From positions 300,210 to 364,209 of the forward strand of contig ONMA01000001.1 in NCBI GenBank assembly GCA_900318815.1: a stretch of 64,000 nt of DNA. The letters are read 5' to 3'. This document shows, in pieces, positions 7,472 through 15,733 of this stretch. The position numbers were made by a program, and so were the translations under genes. This DNA is from an uncultured Prevotellaceae bacterium (GTDB lineage Bacteria > Bacteroidota > Bacteroidia > Bacteroidales > Bacteroidaceae). Within the stretch, counting starts at the first letter, position 1. The number at the start of each line of letters is the position of its first letter. The notes beneath the pieces were generated by a model, which was not told the DNA's origin, did not search any database, and saw only the letters and a program-made list of their open reading frames with translations.

Positions 7472-7524
7472 CATTGCAAATATACGATGTTTTTCGTTTC
7501 CCACCAAATTTTTCTCCATTTTTC

Positions 7525-7575
7525 TTTGCTGATTTCGATTTTATTTGTAATTTTGCCCCGTGCAATCAGATGCAC
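7525..7575 (+). promoter_or_regulatory. Array leader 4: promoter and hairpin, with no nuclease gene behind it
   Basis: TTTG (7525-7528), 19 bases, TAATTTTG (7548-7555), then GTGCA-ATCAGA-TGCAC just after. The sequence similarity to the other leaders stops within about 35 bases after the hairpin, and a different structured segment follows. Confidence 0.7.
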
Positions 7576-7596
7576 ATACATTTTTATATGCTCAAT

Positions 7597-7716
7597 CGCC
7601 AGTCGAATTGGAACCTCGGAAAAGTGAACGAGCAAAAACAAGATACAGAGAAGCTTGCGCCCAAAGCGCAGGCTCTCCATAGTATCTTGTAGGTATGTTC
7701 CAAACCTCGGCTGGCG
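7597..7716 (+). ncRNA. Candidate structured RNA or leader downstream of array leader 4
   Basis: Nested complementary arms span 120 bases: CGCCAG (7597-7602) with CTGGCG (7711-7716), TTGGAAC (7608-7614) with GTTCCAA (7697-7703), AAGATAC (7640-7646) with GTATCTT (7682-7688), and an inner stem closing on GCGC-CCAAA-GCGC (7657-7669). No convincing protein is encoded. It lies between leader 4 and the secreted-protein operon at 7820, so it may be a free RNA or a 5' leader. Apart from this element and leader 4, the 464-base gap 7356-7819 shows nothing else. Confidence 0.5.
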
Positions 7717-7819
7717 TATGGCAGAGCTTGCGCTATTCTTTTGCCCATAGGTCTGGTGCAGGTTTCCCCAAAGAGAGATTAGGAACAATTAGTATTAACC
7801 AAATAAAAATGTATAGATT

Positions 7820-8812
7820 ATGAAAAAGTTATTCATTTCGCTCGTAGCCGCCATAGTGGCCGCTACCGCAACCTTTGCACAGAGTTCTTTAGTCGCCACG
7901 CTGAGCCATCAAGGTGAAGTTTCTGTATTTCATGGAGCCAACTCGCTGAGGCAGGCCATGGAGGCAGCAGACCATGGTGACATCATAACCCTTGCCAGCG
8001 GACGCTATAATGCCGCCAACATAGACAAGGCTATAACTTTGCGTGGGGCTGGAGTCGAAGAAGACACCATTACAGGAGCATTCCGTACACAGATTGTTGG
8101 TAACTTCAATATCAACATAGCAGACACCATCAGTGAGCATCTGACCATTGAGGGCATTTATCATGAAAGCACTATCACCTTTTATGGAACACTGAACAAT
8201 GCCATGTTGCAAAAGTGCCGATTTGCCACTATTGAGAACTCTAATTTTGGCAACACTGTTAATTCGCTGACATGCATTCATTGTAATATTGTCACCAGAA
8301 TTGTTTTGCCACAAAACAGTTCGGCCAGTTTCATCAGTTGTGTTGTAACTAGTCCATCTAATCAATACGGCGGTACTATGGAGTTTACAAACTGCATAAT
8401 TCCGAATGATATTATCTACATTCGTAATGCTTTCTTCCAGAATTGTATTTTAAATGCTTATTATACAGGTTTTGGCAGTCAGCGACTAAGTGGTACATGT
8501 ATGGCAACTTATTGTGTAGGATGGTCATACGGTGCAAGTTCTCCTTTTGAGAACATCTCGAAAACCACTAATACAGCACTTTCACAGGAGCAAGTCAATG
8601 CCCTCTTCAAGCCCAACACTTTCTATGAGTTGACTGACGAGGCGAAGAGTGAGTATGTGGGTATCGACGGCATGGAAATTGGCATCTACGGTGGAAACAT
8701 TCCTTACGACACCCGTATTCTGAGCCCACAGATTACCAAGTGTAAAGTTGCCGCCAAGACTACCGCTGACGGTAAGTTGAGCGTAGATATAGAGGTGAAG
8801 GCAGCAGAGTAA
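7820..8812 (+). CDS. Secreted beta-helix-like protein of unknown function
   Basis: The 330-residue protein has a clear signal peptide (MKKLFISLVAAIVAATATFAQ). The middle (about 40-235) has the rhythm of a right-handed parallel beta-helix: short repeated strands rich in N, T, I and C (e.g. AMLQKCRFATIENSNFGN, TLRGAGVEEDTITGAF), similar to pectate-lyase-like or adhesin helices. The first repeats (SLRQAMEAADHGDIITLASGRYN) are a common start for such folds. No catalytic residues are recognised. It is the first gene of a run of secreted proteins, 62 bases before the dockerin protein. It could be a carbohydrate-binding or structural surface protein. Confidence 0.7.
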   Translation: MKKLFISLVAAIVAATATFAQSSLVATLSHQGEVSVFHGANSLRQAMEAADHGDIITLASGRYNAANIDKAITLRGAGVEEDTITGAFRTQIVGNFNINIADTISEHLTIEGIYHESTITFYGTLNNAMLQKCRFATIENSNFGNTVNSLTCIHCNIVTRIVLPQNSSASFISCVVTSPSNQYGGTMEFTNCIIPNDIIYIRNAFFQNCILNAYYTGFGSQRLSGTCMATYCVGWSYGASSPFENISKTTNTALSQEQVNALFKPNTFYELTDEAKSEYVGIDGMEIGIYGGNIPYDTRILSPQITKCKVAAKTTADGKLSVDIEVKAAE

Positions 8813-8874
8813 TTGCCCAGAAGCTTAATAAGTGTATAATACAAAGAATCTAATCGCCAAGAAAGGGTACGCCT

Positions 8875-11800
8875 ATGCGAAAATACATGATAACGTTCAT
8901 TCTGCTTTGCCTGCACGGCCTTGCAAGGGGACAGACAGAAGATTATAACTGCTATTATTGGTTCGACAACGAGCAAGGGGAGCCGTATACATCCCCTATG
9001 GTTCAGGGGGCGTTCGACGTGGACGCATCTGCCCTTGACGACGGCATTCATACTTTCCACTATTTGGTGGCGAAAAGGGATGGTAACATCTCTTCGCCAA
9101 CCACCTGTTATTTCCTGAAAACCACAAGTACGGTCTCTTCAGGCCAGTCTACCTGTATTTGTATGATTGACGGGAAACAGGTATATCGGGAGTTGTTGTC
9201 TGCTGATGGGGGCACCATCCACTGGGATCTTAATGCGAGCAATCTTGATGATGGATTGCATGTGTTGCAGGTAGTAGCAATGACTGACAATGGTTCATTG
9301 TCGGGTAGCTATCACAGCTACTTTGTCAAGATGCCAGAGGCAGATACTACCATCAAGGGGTATTACTGGTTTGATGATGAAAACGACGTCCATGAGACAA
9401 CGCTAATCAATGGTACGTTTGAGGTCGATGCTTCATTGCTGAGTGACGGATTCCATCGGTTCTACTATCAGGCCAAGTATAATGATGGCTCCACGTCAAC
9501 ACCTTCGACCAGCTACTTTTTGAAGACAGCCCAGGTGAATGTCGATGACGAACTGAATTGTATCTGCACTGTTGACGGACAGTTGCGGCACATAGAAAAG
9601 TTGTCACAACAGGGGGGTGTCATTCACTGGAACCTCGACATGCAAGACCTCACCGACGGTCTGCATCGTATACAGTTGCAGGCAGTCACACCAAGTGGGG
9701 CCTTGTCAAGCAGTTATATGTCCTATTTCATGCGTGTCACGAGCACGGATGAATTAGGCGAAATGCGTTTCATCTATGCCATTGACAACAGTCCTTTCAG
9801 TAGCGATGCCAATGTGGTGAGCAATGGTGGCAACTATCACTTCGACATTGACCTAACAAAACTTGAAGAAGGGCTACATTATATCAGTTGTATGCTTTAC
9901 AACGACCACGGCACCAATACGAAGGTACAGACCCGCTTCTTCCTAAAAGTTCCTCTTGGTGGCAACGGCATCAACTGGTATCAATACTGGCTGAATGATG
10001 ACGATGTAGAGCAGGCAAGAACCGTCACACTGCCAGCAGAAGTGAATCCATTACAACTCATGTCGTTGCTGCCCGTAGAGTCGCGCCCGTTCCGTAGTTC
10101 TCTGTTCCATTTCGACGTGAGTAGTGGTAAGCCGATGGTCTATGCCAGGAACACCATCCATCTGCGCTTCTATGATGTGGCTATGCGCTTTACTGATGTC
10201 GCCAAGGACTATGCCGACTATAACGTAAGTCAGGAGGTAAATGTCATTAAGACCTTGGAGTCGGGCGCAAGGGAGACAACGGCCTGGCCAGAAGAAAACA
10301 AAATCAAGTGGTATCAAGTAACGGCAGAGCGAGGCGACAGCCTTTCGTTCAAGCTCGACCTTGCCGCCACTTTGCAACTCTTCTCGCCGACGGGGCAGGA
10401 GGTATATAGTGCCTCTGGCTCTGATGTCGTGAAATGGGGTGGATGCCATGTCAAAGAGAACGGTACTTATTATGTGGCCTTGCACGATGTGGCAGCTACT
10501 CAGGGTGAGACTATTAATATCGACTACGAGCATATCGACCGCTACGCTGTTCTCCTTCAGGATGTCAGTGTCGTGGGCAATGGAGGCTTTACGACCATCA
10601 CCTTCGAGGGTAACGGCTTCGACGAGCTAACATCTGTTGATTTGGTATTTGGCAACAACATCATCACTTCTACAGAGATAGGTCACGAGGGCAATGCCAC
10701 CACAAGCGTCAAGTTCGATTTCAACGGAGCTATGCTCGGCGAGTACAAGGCTGTATTCCACTTTTCGGAAGGAGATCTGGTAGTGGAGAAATGTGTTAAA
10801 GTGGACGAAGCAATGGATATTGAGTTTGATACAACCGTTTCGTTCAATTCTACATTCATGAAATGGGATACGAACAAATTTGTATTCAAGATTAATAATC
10901 TGGGCAACATGACAGCATACAATGTCCCGATGAGTATATTAATCTATACTCAGGATTATTCTTATTTAGCTTATACGAAAGTGAATGGTTATGATTTGCA
11001 TAAGTATTATAAGAACATCCTTAGTGATAAATACACTGAATCGCTTGCTACAGTCGTAAATAGAAACATGGCCCTTTCTGGCGACAAATATTTCTTTGTA
11101 AAAGCTGTTGATGAAGATTTTATGCCCAGCACACCCTGTATACACTGGGCTTCTATCAGCCCAGACCTTCGTCCTGGAACAAACGAAGTGACAGTAGAGG
11201 TAAAAATGGATGATACACATCGTTCTGTATCTGTGTATCTTGTTGTTCCTGACAACTGGGATAATAATGTAATACGTAATAGCGCAAGACGTTCTAGCTG
11301 GGCTGATAATTGTATTAAGAAAGAACTTCCAGCATGCAGATCTGCTTATGAAGTGAGTAAGCAATTAAATCTTAACTATATTGCAGAGGACAACAGAAAA
11401 GCTTGCATTAAAAACAAACCTGAATGTAATACAACTCATGGTGATGCATTAAGTGTTATTCCTGGCGACCCGAATGATATTTACGGTTATACCGCCGAAT
11501 CAAGCAGCCATGCGATAAAAGACGGAAAAAATGAGGTGTACTACACCATTGAGTTCGAGAATGACCCAGAGATTGCTACAGCTCCAGCCCATAATATCTC
11601 TGTTGCAGACACGCTGGATGCCACGAAGTTCGACCTCTCAACATTCGCACCAACACGGGTGAGGATTGGCGAGAAGAGTGCTGAACTGACGGGTGAGAAG
11701 AACTTTGTGACCACCATCGACATGCGACCTGAGATTAATGCCATTGCGCAGGTGGAAGGGACGTTCGACGAACAGACGGGTATTGCCCGCTGGCATATAT

Positions 11801-12516
11801 CGAGCCTCGACCCAATGACGATGGAACCGACGCAGTATGTGATGGACGGCGTGCTGCCCGTGAATACCGACGGGCAAGGTATCGGTGAAGTGATGTACGA
11901 CATCCAACTGAAGCCAGGACTGGAACATGGTACGGAAGTCAATAACCGTGCGGGTATCGTTTTCGATAATAATGATGTGATCATGACTCCCACCTGGACG
12001 AACGTCATCGACCGCATCGCCCCCGTGAGCCACATTACCAGCGTGGAGCAGGTGGAAGACAGCGAGACGGCCACGGTAACCATCGAGGCGACGGACGAGC
12101 TGAGCGGCCCGTGGCGCTACGACGTGTATGTGCAGTATGGCAGCGGGGCTTGGTTCAAGGCCGCAGAGAACATGGCGGTAGGCACCGCGGCCACGGTGAA
12201 GCTCTACGAGGGCGTGGAACATCACTTCTACTGCGTGGCCACCGACATGGCGGGCAACGTGGAGCAGAAGGAGCCTGAGACGGAGGCCAGCCTCAGCGTG
12301 GGCGAGGTGACGAGGAAAGGCGACGTGAACGGAGACGGCGAGATCAATGCGCAGGATGCCTCGCTCATTCTCCAGTATGTGGCCCGCAAGTTCGGCGACA
12401 ACCAGGAGGGATTCAAGAAGAAGGCCGCCGATGCCAACGGCGACGGCGAGCAGTCGGCACAGGATGCCTCGCTCATTCTGCAGCATGCGGCCAAGAAAAT
12501 AGACCTGACAAAATGA
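8875..12516 (+). CDS. Large secreted surface protein with repeated N-terminal modules and a C-terminal type I dockerin
   Basis: The 1213-residue protein starts with a signal peptide (MRKYMITFILLCLHGLARGQ). Residues about 25-365 hold alternating copies of a module with the pattern YYWFD...G.FEVDASLL.DG.H.FYY...S.PS.SYFLK. Residues about 890-1080 match a widespread surface-protein domain (YYTIEFENDPEIATAPAHN, DMRPEIN, LPVNTDGQGIGEV, NRAGIVFDNND), followed by an Ig-like segment. The C-terminus (about 1146-1210) carries two dockerin repeats, GDVNGDGEINAQDASLILQY and ADANGDGEQSAQDASLILQH, with EF-hand-like calcium loops. Dockerins bind cohesins; the next gene, overlapping by ATGA, encodes a cohesin-like domain. 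No enzyme domain is evident, so it may be a scaffold or surface layer component. Confidence 0.8.
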   Translation: MRKYMITFILLCLHGLARGQTEDYNCYYWFDNEQGEPYTSPMVQGAFDVDASALDDGIHTFHYLVAKRDGNISSPTTCYFLKTTSTVSSGQSTCICMIDGKQVYRELLSADGGTIHWDLNASNLDDGLHVLQVVAMTDNGSLSGSYHSYFVKMPEADTTIKGYYWFDDENDVHETTLINGTFEVDASLLSDGFHRFYYQAKYNDGSTSTPSTSYFLKTAQVNVDDELNCICTVDGQLRHIEKLSQQGGVIHWNLDMQDLTDGLHRIQLQAVTPSGALSSSYMSYFMRVTSTDELGEMRFIYAIDNSPFSSDANVVSNGGNYHFDIDLTKLEEGLHYISCMLYNDHGTNTKVQTRFFLKVPLGGNGINWYQYWLNDDDVEQARTVTLPAEVNPLQLMSLLPVESRPFRSSLFHFDVSSGKPMVYARNTIHLRFYDVAMRFTDVAKDYADYNVSQEVNVIKTLESGARETTAWPEENKIKWYQVTAERGDSLSFKLDLAATLQLFSPTGQEVYSASGSDVVKWGGCHVKENGTYYVALHDVAATQGETINIDYEHIDRYAVLLQDVSVVGNGGFTTITFEGNGFDELTSVDLVFGNNIITSTEIGHEGNATTSVKFDFNGAMLGEYKAVFHFSEGDLVVEKCVKVDEAMDIEFDTTVSFNSTFMKWDTNKFVFKINNLGNMTAYNVPMSILIYTQDYSYLAYTKVNGYDLHKYYKNILSDKYTESLATVVNRNMALSGDKYFFVKAVDEDFMPSTPCIHWASISPDLRPGTNEVTVEVKMDDTHRSVSVYLVVPDNWDNNVIRNSARRSSWADNCIKKELPACRSAYEVSKQLNLNYIAEDNRKACIKNKPECNTTHGDALSVIPGDPNDIYGYTAESSSHAIKDGKNEVYYTIEFENDPEIATAPAHNISVADTLDATKFDLSTFAPTRVRIGEKSAELTGEKNFVTTIDMRPEINAIAQVEGTFDEQTGIARWHISSLDPMTMEPTQYVMDGVLPVNTDGQGIGEVMYDIQLKPGLEHGTEVNNRAGIVFDNNDVIMTPTWTNVIDRIAPVSHITSVEQVEDSETATVTIEATDELSGPWRYDVYVQYGSGAWFKAAENMAVGTAATVKLYEGVEHHFYCVATDMAGNVEQKEPETEASLSVGEVTRKGDVNGDGEINAQDASLILQYVARKFGDNQEGFKKKAADANGDGEQSAQDASLILQHAAKKIDLTK

Positions 12517-13757
12517 ACAAATATATGAAAAAGACTTTTTTGAGCTTGCTTGCCCTCTGCACCCTGTGCGGAGCGGCAAGCGCACAGACGGTGACGGTGA
12601 GCGACGTGGAGGCTCTGCCCGGTGAGACGGTGGCGTTCAGCCTCAGTCTGCAGGGCGGCAAGGCCGACACCTACATCTCATTGCAGTTTGACGTCAACTT
12701 TCCCTCCACGGGATTCTCTACCACGGGCGACTACACTCTATCGGGCCAGTGGAAGAACGCCATGTCGGTCGTCGGCGACGTGGATGCCTCGGGCGTGGCC
12801 ACCATCCCCGTCTCGTCGGCTGAGACCATCACGGGCTCGGATGTGGACAACCTACTCTCGGTGTACTTCACCGTGGCCGATGACGTACCCTTGGGCGACT
12901 ACGACGTGATGCTGAGCGGGATTACCTTCGGCTATAACATGACCGACAAGGACGTGGCCCCCGACGTGACATTCACCGTGCATGTGGTCGAGGCACACAC
13001 CATCGTGCTCGACGAGAACGCTACTACCATGCCCGAGGATGCGGAGGGGGTGAATGTCCGGGTGTTGCGCACCATCCAGGCGGGGAAGTGGAGTACCATC
13101 TGCCTGCCTTTCGCCATGACGGAGGAACAGGTGAAAGCGGTCTTTGGCAATGATGTGGAGCTGGCCGACTTCACCAGCTGGTCGTCGGAGGAGGATGACG
13201 ATGGCGACATCGTGAGCATCAGCATTGGATTCACCAACGTGACGGAACTGGAGGCCAACCACCCCTACATCATCAGGACTGGCACGGACATCAGTGGCTT
13301 CAGCCTTGAGGGCGTGGACATTGAGGTGGAGGAGGAGCCTATGGTGCAGGTGGGCAAGAAGAAGGCCGAACGCGGCTTCTTCACGGGTACGTACACGGCC
13401 AATACCCCTGTGCCGGAGAACAACCTGTTCCTGAGCGACAACAAGTTCTGGTACTCTACAGGACTGACGAAGATGAAGGCATTCCGGGGTTACTTCGAGC
13501 TGTACGACGTGCTGACCGAGGCAGAAAGTGCCGGGAGCCGCATCACGCTGAGCTTCGGCGGGGAGGTGACGGGGATTCGGAAATCCCCCGAAACGTTAGT
13601 TCCGGCAGAGTCGGAGCCAATGGGAAAGGTCTATGACCTACAGGGCCGCATGGTTAATCGTCAGTCCTTAGTCAATGGTCAATTAAAGAAGGGCGTGTAC
13701 ATCAGAAATGGCAGAACAACGGGGATTCGGAAATCCTCTAAAATCGTAATCAAATGA
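12513..13757 (+). CDS. Secreted protein with N-terminal cohesin-like domain
   Basis: The 414-residue product has a signal peptide ending GAASAQ (a start at 12525, MKKTFLSLL, is equally good). Residues about 25-155 read like a cohesin: TVTVSDVEALPGETVAFSLS, then ISLQFDVNFPSTGF, and a closing strand VPLGDYDVMLSGITF. The middle (about 170-330) is a beta-rich domain seen in Prevotella surface proteins (GKWSTICLPFAMT). The end carries the familiar Prevotella tail (GKVYDLQGRMVNRQ...KKGVYIRNGR...KIVIK). The start overlaps the dockerin gene's stop by four bases, suggesting coupled translation and possibly binding of the two products. The cohesin call rests on pattern reading. Confidence 0.7.
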   Translation: MNKYMKKTFLSLLALCTLCGAASAQTVTVSDVEALPGETVAFSLSLQGGKADTYISLQFDVNFPSTGFSTTGDYTLSGQWKNAMSVVGDVDASGVATIPVSSAETITGSDVDNLLSVYFTVADDVPLGDYDVMLSGITFGYNMTDKDVAPDVTFTVHVVEAHTIVLDENATTMPEDAEGVNVRVLRTIQAGKWSTICLPFAMTEEQVKAVFGNDVELADFTSWSSEEDDDGDIVSISIGFTNVTELEANHPYIIRTGTDISGFSLEGVDIEVEEEPMVQVGKKKAERGFFTGTYTANTPVPENNLFLSDNKFWYSTGLTKMKAFRGYFELYDVLTEAESAGSRITLSFGGEVTGIRKSPETLVPAESEPMGKVYDLQGRMVNRQSLVNGQLKKGVYIRNGRTTGIRKSSKIVIK

Positions 13758-13936
13758 AAAAGGAATATCAAGCACCGAAGATTGCCTTGTTAGCATGCTG
13801 GGGTGAGCCGCTGATGGAAGGCTCTGGAGTAGAATCGCCCGACAAGGGAATCGGCTATGGCGGCGTGGACGGCGAGGGTGAGCGCGACCCGGAATCGCGC
13901 TACTCCTGGGATGTCTGGGCCGAAGACGAATGGTAG
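13754..13936 (+). CDS. Small MKKEYxxP-type peptide of unknown function
   Basis: The 60-residue frame overlaps the end of the cohesin-like gene by four bases (ATGA), which supports it being translated. It begins MKKEYQAPKIALLACWGEPL and is followed by a glycine- and acid-rich tail ending SRYSWDVWAEDEW. Short proteins with this MKKxYxxP opening are frequent in Bacteroidales near secreted-protein genes, but no function is known to me. There is no signal peptide or membrane segment. It is the last gene before a strong terminator. Confidence 0.6.
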   Translation: MKKEYQAPKIALLACWGEPLMEGSGVESPDKGIGYGGVDGEGERDPESRYSWDVWAEDEW

Positions 13937-13971
13937 TTGTCTTTCCGCTTCGCGGCTGAAAGAAAACAGAA

Positions 13972-14050
13972 TAAAACAAATAAAACAAAACAAAACCAGA
14001 AAAGAACCGATCAAATCGGGTTTTATCTAGTTTTGTTTTGTTTTTCTTTC
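13972..14050. terminator. Bidirectional terminator between convergent genes
   Basis: An A-rich arm (AAACAAAACAAAACC) and its T-rich complement (GGTTTT...GTTTTGTTTTG) flank a short GATC-containing loop. It lies between the small peptide gene and the convergent C69 peptidase gene, and can serve both. Confidence 0.7.
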
Positions 14051-14053
14051 TTT

Positions 14054-15733
14054 TTACTCCGTAGGCACAACGAACTTGGTTCCCGTTTGGCGAATCAGCT
14101 CGCGGGCATACTTCTCCGGGTAGCCGGGGCGCGTAACCCTTACGCCCAAGCCTTCGGGCGTGCGCATAAAACGATGGTCTTCTTCGGGCTTTACAATCAT
14201 GTCGTTGTACTTGACGATGAGCTTGACCGCTAACTTCTGCCAGCAATCGAGCATCTCGTTGGCCTTCGTGGAGGTGTAGTCGGTGAGATACTTGATTCTT
14301 GCCTCGCCCGTCAAGGCTATTGCCTTGTCCTCGACCTCCTTCTGGGCAGCGAAGTAGCTCGCGTCGAGCGAGTCGCGTACCTCCTGCAGAGTGGGAAACA
14401 TGAGCGAATAGCGTGGATAGACCATGTTGGACACCCAGTTCTGCACCCAGTAGGCATTGAACATCGAGAAACTCAGGGCATCGGCACCCGGGGTGTTGTA
14501 GGGCACGGGAGCCTCGGTAGCACAGCAGTAGACTGGGGTATAGGGCACCATGTTGCCGTCGTCATTGCCAAACCACAGTACGCCGCCTACCTCGCGGGGC
14601 AGCCACGAACGCATCTGCGATACATAGCTGAATCCAGTCTGCTGGGTCGATGTGGGACGCTCATTGAAGCACTTCGTGCCGTCGACGGTGAAATAGAGCG
14701 GTGTGGGGCGGTAGGGCATCTGCCAGATGCCGCCGCCTATGTCGGTCTCGAGCGTGAAGGGCGTACCCTCGTAGTGGTCGCGCATGGCGGTTTCCACGTC
14801 GGCGACGCTCAGCAGACGGTCGGGCTTCACCCACAGCGGCATGGGTTCGGCATCCTTCTGCTTGCCCTCAGCCCAAGGCACATAACGCTGCATATCGCCG
14901 TTGAAACGGTTGAAAAAGCTCCACACACGAGCATCGCAGAAGCGTCGACCACTGAAGTCGGGGAAGGCGTAAGTGTTGCAGAAGGAGAAGTCCTCGTCCT
15001 TTCCCTCGTACCATCCCATCGTGCGGGCATACTTCACCACGTTCTTCGAGTACTGCACGTTTGCCTTGTCCTTCATGTTGAACCGGCTGATACGACTCTG
15101 GTTGGCGTGAGCGCAAATCATGTCGTCGGGTACTCGCATGGCCACCCAGACGGTGCGCTCCTTAGAAAGGTTGCGGTCGCTGGCGCATCCCATCATCTCC
15201 ATGATCCATGCTTCGTTAGGGTCGCAGATGGTAAAGGTCTCTCCCTCGGAGGCATAGCCGTATTGCTCTACGAGCGTTGTCATGATGCTGATGGCCTCGC
15301 GTGCCGTCTTAGCACGCTGCAAGGTGATATAAATCAGTGAGCCATAGTCGAGTATGCCGGTTGTATCAACCATTTCTTCACGTCCGCCAAAGGTGGTCTC
15401 GCCGATGGTGACCTGCCACTCATTGATGTTGCCAATGACGTTGTAGGTCTCTTCGGCCTCGGCAATCTCGCCCATGTAGTGGTGGTCGTCCCAGTTGATG
15501 ACCTTGCGCATCTCGCCCTTCTTGTGCTTGGCGGCAGGGTAGTGGGCCAGTCCGATGAACATGCCGTAGTCGTCGGCATTGTAGGTGCAGATGACGGAGC
15601 CGTCGACGGATGCCTTCTTGCCGACGATGAAGTTGGTGCAGGCGTAGGTGGAGACGGGGATGAGCAATGCCCAAAGACAGAGGAAGGCCCCGATGGTACT
15701 GGCCAGTGGGGCTTTTGTCAGATTCAGTTTCAT
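14054..15733 (-). CDS. C69 family dipeptidase (N-terminal nucleophile hydrolase)
   Basis: The 559-residue protein is predicted to cleave dipeptides. After an N-terminal hydrophobic signal (LASTIGAFLCLWALLIPVS) comes YACTNFIVGKKAS, where Cys32 is the likely nucleophile exposed by processing, as in the PepD/C69 family. Other family stretches are GSVICTYNADD, EYLD-type core segments, TFTICDPNEAWIMEM and FNAYWVQNWVSNMVYPRYS. The signal suggests a periplasmic or outer-membrane location. The start overlaps the nadC stop (TGATG), so it is translated from the nadC message. Length is normal for the family. Confidence 0.9.
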   Translation of the reverse strand: MKLNLTKAPLASTIGAFLCLWALLIPVSTYACTNFIVGKKASVDGSVICTYNADDYGMFIGLAHYPAAKHKKGEMRKVINWDDHHYMGEIAEAEETYNVIGNINEWQVTIGETTFGGREEMVDTTGILDYGSLIYITLQRAKTAREAISIMTTLVEQYGYASEGETFTICDPNEAWIMEMMGCASDRNLSKERTVWVAMRVPDDMICAHANQSRISRFNMKDKANVQYSKNVVKYARTMGWYEGKDEDFSFCNTYAFPDFSGRRFCDARVWSFFNRFNGDMQRYVPWAEGKQKDAEPMPLWVKPDRLLSVADVETAMRDHYEGTPFTLETDIGGGIWQMPYRPTPLYFTVDGTKCFNERPTSTQQTGFSYVSQMRSWLPREVGGVLWFGNDDGNMVPYTPVYCCATEAPVPYNTPGADALSFSMFNAYWVQNWVSNMVYPRYSLMFPTLQEVRDSLDASYFAAQKEVEDKAIALTGEARIKYLTDYTSTKANEMLDCWQKLAVKLIVKYNDMIVKPEEDHRFMRTPEGLGVRVTRPGYPEKYARELIRQTGTKFVVPTE

